Origin: Astropecten irregularis
Taxonomy: Eukaryota > Echinodermata > Asteroidea > Paxillosida > Astropectinidae
Assembly (NCBI GenBank): GCA_963971285.1
Contig: OZ020246.1
Location: 24,960,494-25,024,493 of the forward strand
Length of the DNA stretch: 64,000 bases
Direction: 5' to 3'
Positions 47,701 to 59,700 of this stretch are shown here, piece by piece. The notes under the pieces are model-generated. The model was not told where the DNA came from and made no database searches. It worked only from the letters and a program-made list of their open reading frames with translations. The stretch's first letter is position 1. Each line of letters begins with the position of its first letter. Made by a program: the position numbers and the translations under genes.

Positions 47701-50700
47701 TGTATTGAGCCATTAATCCCCATTCGGAATATGTAGAAAGTAAAACGGCAGGCTTACTCATTTTTGATGATTTGCGTGTTTTTGGACAATATATTTGACT
47801 TGTCTCCTATTTCTGGTCACAAGCTCATCTGAAAGCAGTGGCGGATCTAGGGGGGGTTTAGGGGGTTTAACCCCCCCCCCTTGGGTTCCCATTTGTTTTT
47901 GTTTTTTGTTTTTTTACACACCTACCCCCACCCGCCCTCGCAGTGCCTGGCTAGAAAAATTCACTCTGGGTAACCCCCCCCCCCCCCCCCCCCTTACCAA
48001 AAAGCTAGATCCGCCACTGGAAAGTAGTAAGGTTTGTGTTGGTTTGTCAGTTTGCTTGTTTGTTTGTTTGTTTCGTTTTTAACCATTCAACAATTAAAGG
48101 CGAACAAATTCCGAAGGTTATTCATCGTGATGGTAGATATAAACAAACTTTAACAATACAACAATTTTTGTTGTGTTGTGTCGTTTTGATATCCTGTAAT
48201 AGCACACTATAATGTGTATACCTATTACAAAGAATCTTGCCTAAGGACGCAAGTTTTTATCTCGATCTTAGGCTGGACTCTAGACCCCACAATTCGTGAA
48301 ATTATGAACAAATTATCGAATTCGACACTCGGGACCACTCGTCTGTGGCACTATAAGTAATAATGTATGCCATGCACAATATAATTTATAGACAATGCTT
48401 GGAATTAGTAGGGCCTGACGCGTTTCGATAATAATAATAATAATAAACGCATTTATTGCGCGCTTTTTTCTTAAAGTTACATCCTAGCAGGATCTTTATC
48501 AAAGGCTAAAATGGCAAGAGGACAAGAACATGCAAGTAAAGATACAATGTATACACATCAGTGAGTATACTGTATGACATTATTAGCAAAACCTCCATTG
48601 TACACGGCATTCATGTCATAAAGGAACAAAAATAGTGTATAATAACCACAATATAACATGACTGTTAATCAAATACACTACGAAGTACCTGAAAATTATG
48701 TCAGTATTAATCTTTACGAACGCATCGACAAAACTCAATATTCACACAGCCCTCCCGCCATTTTTTTTTTATGGTTGGGGGATTAACTGTTAATAAAATA
48801 TCATGTTTTGGGCATAAACAATGTGTGAATTAATGAAGAACTGAATATAGTAATAAGAATGTTTAGGTTAACCATGTTGGCTATGTACAATGAGCAGATG
48901 TTCAATAATGTTATACGTACCTATTGGCTATGTACATGCATAAGTAGGCATGGATACATAGATAAATACATACAATGTGTATAGATACATCAAAAACGAC
49001 ATAGATATACAGCCTTTTGTTAATTCCAAACCATTGTCCGGTAAAAAGCCCTTAAAGAAAGACAAATATTGACACAGTCGGTGATGACTGCATGCATGCA
49101 CAGTATAGTATACATTCTAAATGAATTCACATCATTTACATGTATATGGGTTTTCATTCATTTACTGGCGCAGTGTCCCAACGGGCACGTGGCAGCGTTC
49201 TTTGGTTTCTCTCTCTCATCTAAAGGTCTGTTTTATTAATGTCAGTTTGTCATGAAACCACGAAGAGCTATAGGTATATAGCTTCATTGCAGGCTTTAAT
49301 ACATGGCTTTAGGGCCAGGGTCAGTTGTTTTTCATATTTTATTTTCATTTTGATTCACGTGAAATGCAAGTCACACCAAAAAAAAAAAAATGAAAATGGC
49401 GGCACTGTGCCTGTAGCGCAGTTTATTAACAATGCACTGGAAATCCTTCAAAAGCATTATCATTGTAATTATTATTTTTCTTCTAAATGTTGTTGCAACA
49501 ATTATTGATTACAATAACAAAACTGTAACATCAGCACCCAGCAGCAATCGACAAAAATAGACGACATTGATTTTTATTTATGTTCCTTGCAAAAAATATG
49601 ACTGAATTGTAACGATCGAAATCGAGGCCGAACCCCATTTTCCCATCCTAACCACGACAGTAAGAACATTAGCACAACAATGGAACAGAAACCATATTCC
49701 GTGTTCGCCTGCAGTATTAGGGGCCTATACATAATGTATTCGATATACATGGCAGACAACAATCTCCTCAAAATGGGTAATGAATTAAATATAAAACATT
49801 GTCTGTGTAAACGCCATGTGTGCATGCACGCGTGGGCGACCCATGGAAGAACAACTTGAATGATATATTAAGTTGCTGTACCGTAAAGATTACAATGTAT
49901 TGACCTATATTTTTTTGTTGGTCGATGTCTAAAAATAGTGAGAAATCTGACATAAATTTGGCCCCAATGATACCTTTGAAAAGCCTTGCAGTTAAGTTGA
50001 GCATGAATCACACAATGCTTTGATCGGGTTGCAATCTGGCTAACAGCTTATGCACAAGGATTTTTCTCTTTAATGGCTAAAAAACGAAAGCTGTTCCACT
50101 TATAGAAAAGAGGTTGAAATCATGTCTCTATTGTGCTGATCTGAATGTCTCGTATGGGATACGGTCTTAAGTGTAGACAATTTTTAGTGAAAATTGCTCT
50201 CGTGTTAGATATAAAAACTCTTCCAAAATTGTTCTTTCAACGAAAAATTGCCAGGATGTGAATTAAATCCATCCGATCAAACGTGTTTCATTCATAAACT
50301 CCTTGTCCCTATTATGTAATTTTGGTGGAATGAAACTTCGGTTAAAAGAGGAAATTTTCACTCTCTAGAAAAAGCATAATTGGGATAATGAAGGACCAGT
50401 GGCGTCGCCAAGGGGGGGCCAGGGGGGCACGTGCCCCCCCCCCCCTGGAAAACCTTGTGCCCCCCCTCGTGCCCCCCCATTTGAGATTTGGGTTGGCGAA
50501 AAAAATATAATATATATTATTGTAGTGCCCCCCCCCCCAACAATTGCTAGTGCCCCTTTTGTGCCCCCCCAGACTCAAAAGTCTGGTGACGCCACTGTGA
50601 AGGACCAGTCGGAAATTTGAATGTAACATATGAATATTTACCCTTGTAATGATGTTAATATTATTTTTTCCATGCAGTTTTATGATAATTAACGATTATT

Positions 50701-53700
50701 CCTACTTGTGATAGAGCGTGCGATTGTATTGGGTTACTGAATTGCCAATATATTATCATGCCATCTGGAAAATGCCAGATAGGTATACGTAAGATCATTG
50801 ACGTTTTGACATAATGATAAATTACTATGCTCAACATAAACGAGTAGGCCTATAACCATTTTTTGAATCGTGTTAATATTCCCAATAAGAATTGACTTGT
50901 ATGATCGCGCATGAATAATTATTATTAACACAGCTCTCACTTCATGAATGGCCAGTTTAAACAATCGGTACCTCGGGCTGAGGCTCCAGCTCTGTCATCC
51001 ATAATATGCTGAAAATATAGGCTGTGCCTTTTTTATTGAAGTTGAGGCTCTGTTTTCCTTTTCAAACCAGAGAATTGACTTCCGACGCCGCAGCAAAAAG
51101 CCTCGATTTTGATACCCGTTATTTTAGAATGGATTCACGAAATGGAGCCGGAGCCTGAGCCTGAGCCTCCGTTTCGTAAACGCCATTATGCAAGTGCAAA
51201 TGGCGTGATGTTTGTTACGAAATTCGCTATAGTTGATTAATGCAAAATATTTTTATTGCATGCAAACTTTAACCGGTAACAACATCTAAAAATGTATACT
51301 TATGTCAAAATGTACCATTAGTGATTACCTCCAGTTGTTATGATTCGTTTTACTATTCGATCTTAAAATTCATTTGTATGCGTAGGCAGAAATTGAAATA
51401 TCAGAAGTGCTCACGTCATTGTCACGATGAGTAGTACTCATACATTAGGTGTATCGTCTGCAATACTAACTGGAGATCATTTTGTGGACTCTATGGATAT
51501 ATTAAATGTATAATACATGATTGGTAAATGTCACAGAACAGCACTCACACTTTGTCTGATCAAACATGCATATGAAATAATAAACCTCTGCAAATTTTAG
51601 CTCAATCGGACATCAGTTCTGAGTCACGAGAAAAAAGCGATCACCCAACTCAATGTTTTGATCTTACCCCGAGATCAAAGTATTTGTTTCACTAATTTCC
51701 GTATAAACGGTATGTTTCTACCCGCAGCCATCTTCATACCCTGTTAGTAACAGGTAAATCTGTGAACATTTCTGTTTGGGTATATGTTACCAATCCTGTA
51801 TTGTACCTTTGATGATGTCTTTGTTGTATTAAGGTGTTGGTTATATACATGTAAAAGGAAGGAAGGTTGATCAAAATAGTGCATGCGATTGCTAGAATTG
51901 CCGAAGATTATGCGAGCTTCAAAACAAGATATTACAGGGTGAAAATCCTACTTGATTAGGAGGTATAACCAATCATTATCGGGATGGAGAGATTTAACGA
52001 TAATTATTTGTCATTACTGGTATATTAGAGCATTGAAGCTACAGTTCCTTCCTCGAAAAGATTTCTTGTAATATGTTTCTTTGTTTTGTCTTAAAAGATC
52101 ATATATATCTTCTGTGATGATAGCTTGAACACTCCTCTGTATGTTTTTGTGAATAGAAAGAAGACTGCTCGTATAGGAAATCGCGTTATAATTGAAGCTC
52201 GCACTATTCTGTTAAAGGTACTATCATACTATGGTAGCATATACCGAAACAGAATGCACAGATTTACATAACTTACAGGGTATAAAGATGGTGATGATAG
52301 AAACATACCGTTAATTTTTTTTTCTACCTCAAATGCTGTATTTATCCTGAAAAGAGTAAAAACCAATGACCAAAAGCAATGTTGATCTTTTAAAGATAAA
52401 AGATAACGTTGAAAATACTGTGGGCGTTTTTCACTGTTTTTTTTTTTTTTTTTTTCAAAAGTTGAGCACCGTATGGGACTGGAAATTTCACAGATGACTG
52501 TTACTGTATATCTGTCTTGATATTTGTGCCCATGAATCTGCATTTCTTTGACAAAAACCAAAGTACGATATTACCTTTAAGTTTCCCCATACATACACCG
52601 TAAGCTCTGTGGTTGAAACACTGCAACAGGTTACTACTGCATCTATGCAAATCGAGTTCACTAATGCCGAAGCCCCTCCCCATCCCCTGAAAAAAAAAAC
52701 TGTGTGTGTGTGGAAAAAAGTCCCGCTGTATAGTAGTGCAGTTAATGCATTAGACTAACCACACAGCCTCACCGTTAAATGTCAAAGTGTCAAGCCCAGA
52801 ACTGGAGCACTATTTTCCCTCCGCAGTGAAGTCCAGGCTGGAGATTCTGTATACAGGATTCAGCTAGAAAACGCAGCGCGTAAACAGCAGAAACGCCCCG
52901 ACCGGCAGAGGCGAAGCACGCGGGGACAATTTTACTGTGTCTCTGCCTTTGCTTTTCAAAACAATTGCAGTTTGTATTTGAAGTGGAGTGGAGTGGATAA
53001 GCACTCTCTAAATGCGTTATTTTTAGGTTTCACAATGCAGCCGCGTTTTTATGCAGAAACAATCTGGTTGATGTGTATAAAGCGGCGTGGGGCTTTGACT
53101 TAATCAGACTAATTAATGAAGTGTCGGTGTAGGCCTACATCATCATATCAGGCGTGAACGCATGGGGTTTGACATCATGATTGGGATAATTTAGCCAATT
53201 ATGCTAATTAAGTTCAGTGAGACATTTCTGTGTTTTTTTGTTATCAAACGGGTAACGTAGATATTGAACTGTAATATTGCCTTCAATATTTTGCCATCTT
53301 ATAGGCCTACGCGGCTTCTAATATATTGTTTCCCAGTCACAGAGAAGCAAACTCGGTTTTAAAGAAAGTTGGGAAATTCACATGCTGTGAATCGTGGCTG
53401 ATTCCACCAAAAGCCACGCACATCCCTGCTTACATATCCCGCGAACCTCTTTAAATTACAAGACAGGTTGATTGAGTTTAGCTGCAAAATCATTATTACA
53501 CCTGCTGCGCCAGGTCTCCATGTAACATCAGACCGTGCTCTAGAGTGCATAATTATATACGTCACAGGCTAGAATGTCCGACCAGGGGTCGATGTCACCA
53601 AACTCATCGTAACTTACTATCAATCGTAAGACTTACAATGCATTACAGCCCTTTGTAGGATAGGTCTGTTACGGTGATGGGTTACCCTTCGTAACTCGAG

Positions 53701-56700
53701 TTACGATCGATCGTAGCTAGGGCTTCGTGAAATCGACCTCACTTCCCATGTTTCGACACATTGGCCTGTTGTGTTGCAGTGGATGTGAAAATGGCAAAGA
53801 CTAGGTACTTTTCCCGAGCCTAAGGCAGTGTCCCAATTCTCTGGCTGCCGACCGCAAATAACACACAAGTCTATGGAAACGGCTGCAGTCACTGGCTATA
53901 GTGGCTGCCATAGGTACATGCGTAATTTGCAGCCGCAGCTAGTGATTTGGGACACGGCCTAATATGATGTGATAGCTGGGAGATTTCTTTGGTATTATTA
54001 TGGTTCTTCACGACCAGTGTATCGTCTACACAAAATCGGACTAGTGATGCTACTGGCGTGGTATTTGTCACCGGCAGCACATCAGACTGAATCAATTGCA
54101 GGTGGATATTTCAACCGGAGGAATTCCGGGAAATGGTCCAGGCCAGTGTGTCGTGTTTCACCCCGCCATCTCCTTTCCTCTCACGGTCACGAGGCCGGTC
54201 CGATCACCTTGTCAATGATACCTCCATAGTGAGCTAAAGGAAGAGCTCTGTGCTGGTATTCAGTGATGTGCCACGGCCATTGCTGGTGGTTGCTCCAGTC
54301 AATATCCGTTAATGAACCTTTTAGGTACTGGCATTTTTTAAACCATCCCTAAAATCTTACATTGCTGGAACCTGATATAACTCGTATTGCACCGAACAGG
54401 AAAACGGGTACTTTTACTTTTAGTTATGGCCTGTATACCCGCATGCACGGATTGTTGCCGATTGCATTTGGGCAAAATCCATGGTTAAGTTTCACACCCA
54501 ATCTCTCTCTGTTTACGTCACGAATGCGTAGATTTACATGTATCTTTCTAAAACGTCTACTTGAAACGAAATGAAGTGAAGAATATTCTTTGGAAAGGTG
54601 TAGAAGATGATATTACTACTATAAGGCAGAATAGTGTCTTGTGCTTTTGCCTTGTTTTGCATTTTCGTCCGCTTATGGTGCTCGCACTGCTCTACCATCT
54701 CAGCTCACCAGCTAGCTTACTGAGCCTTATGATGGGACCTTCCTATTGTAAAATATCCGTGCTGGGGTGCTGTCCCTTGTTCATTGAGTAATTGTTGCCG
54801 AGATAAATCTTACCAAACACAGTTCCTCTAATGAACAACATCCTCAACATATCAACGTTTAAGTATATAATTACAGAGATTTTAAAGGAATCAATCATTG
54901 GCTATCCGCTGCATGGACGTCGATCAATTGCTATTTTGAAACCACTCCTCCAATTTGTTACCGTTGTACAAATGGACTGTACTGTAATTATATCTTTATA
55001 AATTTTGTATTATTTTTAATTTCATTTATTTAAACAAAATCATTTTTGTGATTAGGCTCCCCGTTGTTCTTCTATTAGATCACAATGCCTGAAAACGTGT
55101 CGTTGCCATTGAAAATAATTTTTTTGCATCAAAATTATATGATCGGAATTTTGTGCCCTATTTATTGAAGTGTACGCCGTTGATTCCTCTGAAGACGGTC
55201 AGAGCATACTGACCGCAACGTCGAGTTCAACCGGCTCTTTTCAGAGCCATGCATTCCATTCTCACAGAAGAGAAAAACAGTATTACATTTTATGTCAATA
55301 CAAATAACTCCTGCAAGCTGCTCATCAGCCAAATATAAATTACCTGAAATAGATCAAATGCTTGGAGTTGGGAGGCTCTGACGCGTTTCGACCCTAGCAG
55401 GATCTTTCTCAAAGGCTAAAAATCTTCCTTAGCCTTTGAGAAAGATTCTGCTAGGATTGAAACGCATCAGACCCTCCTAACTCCAAGCATTTGATATATT
55501 TTTGATATAACATTTTATGTCACATAGTGTTACCGCAAACCTATAACTCTACTTTACTTATAAGCTGTTGATTGTTTTCTTTTTGGTTGATGTTTCTGAT
55601 TCTCATAGAATTATCCACGAGGAAGGTTTTAGCGACGAAGATGCTAAAGTCTTCAGGCCGGTGGTATACAGTAACACACTGCAGTCCATGGTGTCCATAC
55701 TCAGAGCTATGGAGAAATTGGAAATACAGTACGACGAGAGTGAAAGAGAGGTGAGGATATTATTGACCATTATTGACCGATTGACTAGCCTTCTGGTCAC
55801 TCACTAACAGCTGGTTGACTGGCTTGAGTGGCTGGTCAGTTATACCTAAATGACCATCTGGCTCGCCCAACAAGTGGTTGTTCACTATATAGCTGCCAAT
55901 TGACTGTTCGACCGGCTTGCTGGTGGCTTATTCCATGGAGGAAATTCCATGCTTATTCTTACTGGCATTCACTTCAGGCTCTCCTGGAGATGCTCGGTTG
56001 TAAACTGACTGATTTGATGGTCAATGAAAGGTGAATAAAGACAAATATTGACTGGAGCGGGATTCGAACCTGATCCATGCAGTCACTTGTGGTTGTGATT
56101 GTTTGGTGATGATTTGATTGTCAGTCAGTTCAACTCAGTTGGCTCCGCACTCCCTCTGATTTGTTGGCCAATGAACAGTATAGTTGATGTTCATTAGACC
56201 TAATTTCCTGGTTGGTGGTGTTGCTGTTTGCAATGTAATGACCATGTGAGGATGTAGGTCTACCTGACGATTGGCTGCTGAGGGGAACAGGTTGTTCACT
56301 ACTTAGCTAGCTATATAGCTCACCCAATGGTCAGTGCATGGGTAACACCTGATTACCTTGACAGTGCCCTTCCCTCATGCTAAACTGGCTGTCTCCCCAG
56401 TTCCACGTGATGTCAAGCTGACCAGCAGACTCTTCAGCCGTTGAACTTTGTCTGCATGCCGACTGGCTTGAATTCCTATAACTGCCCATCTCCCTGGCTT
56501 CCAATGTAGTTGTTGAACGACTGGCATCTTGTCAGATATCGCTAAAGCTGACGTATGACTTCGGACATATAGGAGACGGACACTAGTCATCTAGATGACC
56601 TCCTGTGTATTATGTCTTGAGTAGGGGTGGAGGAAAGATGATAGGGATACGGGTCATTAGGTTTCGGTTTTACTACAAGTATAGGTTTGAAAATTGGTAA

Positions 56701-59700
56701 TGACCAAACTTAGCCCTAAAGATTTCCACTTTCTGAGTGAAATTTATGGTCTATAAACTTAAACTTCTCGTGAAGCGTTTCTCTCTGAAATGTCGTCATC
56801 TTTGATCATTTTAAGCATTTTAAAGCGATTCGTACTAGGAGGTAATTAATTCCTTGCTGCTTTACTTTATGATTGTGACCAGGGGTCCATTTCACCAAAC
56901 TCATCGTAACTTACTACCAATCTTAGGAAGTATGATGCATTGCAGCCCTACGTAGGATAGGCCCCCAACGATGGCTTATACTTCGTAACTTGTTACGATC
57001 GATCGTATAGGCGTCGTGAAATCGACCCCAGAAATATCATGTTATCATTGTAAGCATCTGTATATACATCTTGCTGTTATTGTAGGACGATTGCAAGATG
57101 GTGCTGGACATTGTAAGTAAGATGCTAGATTCCGAACCCTACACCGCTCCTCTCTTACATGCCTTAAAGAGACTGTGGGTAGACAACGGCATACAGGAAT
57201 GCTTTAACAGATCCAGGGAGTATCAACTCAACGATTCGGCAAAGTAGTAAGTACCTTTAATGCTGATTTCCATAATAATTTGCATATTTTCATCAGACAA
57301 TCATGTTTGACACTTGTGTTTCTGTTTCCTACTGTAGATATTGAAGTTTGACTTTAATAAATAAATTCATCTGCATTGTTATAAAACTCAACCTGTCTAT
57401 GTCATTGTTTGTGCTAACATATATTGTATGATTATAGAAAAAGGAGATTTCTTAGAGCCATAATTAAGCAGCCCACGTTTCGTGACGAAAAACCATGCTT
57501 ACGTCACATGCAGAACTCCACGCAGTTCTGTAAGTGACGTCACACGCATTGTTGCGTGGATCGGTTCCAAGTGGGATTTTTTGGGGGCGGGGCATACATG
57601 TACTGATTTTGGTCAAAATCAAGCACTTTCAAAAATTTAAATGCATATACTCGTTAATTTTGTATTAAGCAATAATTTTAAAGCACTTTCACCCCTTTCT
57701 CAAATTTGATTACATTAAACCTTTAAGAACGTAAATTTGAGTATAGATTCATTTTGCATTGATTTGAATGCCTGTTCGAAGCATGATGTCCAATTCAGTG
57801 AAAGTGTGTTACTTTCACTCGAGTCACTTTTCCCCGCCAACGCAAAGTTGTTTGTCCAACGAATTACTCACAGAAAATGACACAATCAGGATTTATCACG
57901 GCCCAGTGAGTGATCTGTATACGTAGTCGTCGGGGCGGAATTAAAACCAGCCCTGGCTGAAATTGTATTTCACTTTAATTATTAATTCTAAGCGACTGAT
58001 CCGCATTGATTTCTTTCATTTCCTTCATATCCACGCTCTCTGTCACATGCAGCTTGCTCTCAGCAGCAATGCAAAAATGTTACTTGAGTATAATCTCCTC
58101 CAAAAGGTCTGCAACTCAAGTTTGAGGGATGATGTCTTTTTTTGTCATTGATCTATGAACGGGGAAACTGGTATCAATGGAAAGCTGTATTAATCCTCTT
58201 CACAATGATGTGTCACTTGTTATGCCAATGTAATCGTGCAATGTACAGTCCTAATAAATATATGCAGCAATGTCAAAAATGAAATGTTGCAACATTCGTT
58301 GTTTTCAGTAGCGAATTCCCAGTCGTTTCGAGGATGGACTGAGTTTGATGAATGATGTTGATGCGCTGATGCGCGATAGCACAGTCCAAATATAATGAAT
58401 TCTCATTTGCATTTTGCAACATTTCACTTCTGACTTTGCCCTATATTCAGACGACATGCACATTCCATGATTACATAACCACACCAAATGACACATCATT
58501 GTAAAGAGGAATAATGAAGCTTTCCAATGATACCAGTTTCACCGTTCCTAGATCAGTAACAAAAACGATACCATCCCTCAAACTTGAGTTGCAGAACTTT
58601 TTTTGAGGTGTTTATATCGTAAGCGAGATGGGGTCCCAATTAAGGAAACTGCAAGACAGTGATGATGTGTATTTGTCGGTCGCGCAGCAGCGCAGCATCA
58701 TAATCGTGTAAAAAGGATTGTGGATGAAAAATCCATAATAGAAGGATTGAACATTTTTCCATATTGGGAAATGGGTTCCCCAGTCATGATCACAGTCCCT
58801 GTAAAATGGGGGGGGGGGGGGAACTTGGTGAAACATTTTGACAATGAGGACATTCTCTTGGTCTGACAATACAGCAACCTTAATCACAAATTACTGGCCA
58901 CGTTGCCATGTTCAGATGTGCGTTTCTATGAAGGTGACCTAGATGAAAATTGCATTTTGAGCGAGAATCCTGCACAGGGCTTTCATTATAAAAGAAATGC
59001 TCTCAAAACACCCACGCGAACATAAAAACATGCGACATCCTTTCTAGTTTCCCAGCTGAGAGTGAAAACATTCCATCATGCCTCTATGTTCTCATACTAG
59101 TCCTAGTATGCAAGTTGCTAATTGCAGAGTTCACTGTCGCTTCGTCACTTTCTGGCGTATTCATGTGTAAAGCTAACAGATTATGTAATGTATATGTATA
59201 GCCTTGCACAAAATATAAAGTCTTTATAATACAATTTCTATTTTAAAAAGAGTGTTTGAAAGTTGAAACCACTCCGAAACATTATGTGCCTGGCTGAAAA
59301 ATCTCTAAAAAAACATTTTGAAAGGCACTATCATAATCATACTTTGGTAGGAAACCGAAACAAAATGTTCACAGATTTACGTTTCACTTTCCGGGTATAA
59401 AGATAGACCTTGTACAGACATACCGTTAAAATGTTTCTGCCTGAAATGCTGTATCTATCCAGAAATGAGTCAAACAAAAGACAGAAAACAGTTTTGATTT
59501 CCGAGTCAAAACCTCATAATTCTTGCCTCACAATTTCGCGTAAGAATTGCAACGGTTTCCACTGTTGTCTACTGTTTCCAGTGGTTAAATGAGCTGAACA
59601 TTTCACAGGTTTGTTTTTATTTCATGACAAATCAAATTATGAACAGACCACAGCTGTTCTATCAACTTTACCAAAGTATGATAGTACCATTAAGCCCCGT

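Larger units (their letters stand above)
39278..55608 (+). other. G alpha o intron 2 (16.3 kb)
   Basis: The largest intron of the window. It contains seven TTAA MITEs (40366-52580), two CGTAACTCGAGTTA fold-backs (44037, 53585), two GTGGCG-ended elements (47836, 50397), SINE pieces (46071, 48215), a GAGCCN-arm element (50967), a GTGTCCC fold-back (53820) and hairpin repeats (48415, 55186, 55375). 52790-53240 is repeat-free, with CpGs and homeodomain-type TAAT sites. Nothing was recognised in 44200-46060 or 54000-55170. Confidence 0.75.
55751..57085 (+). other. G alpha o intron 3
   Basis: 1,335 bases. The first 700 are a degenerate low-complexity stretch of TGGCTG/GACTGG motifs, with a SINE fragment at 55998-56069. 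A CGTAACTCGAGTTA-type fold-back is at 56882-57029. Confidence 0.7.
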
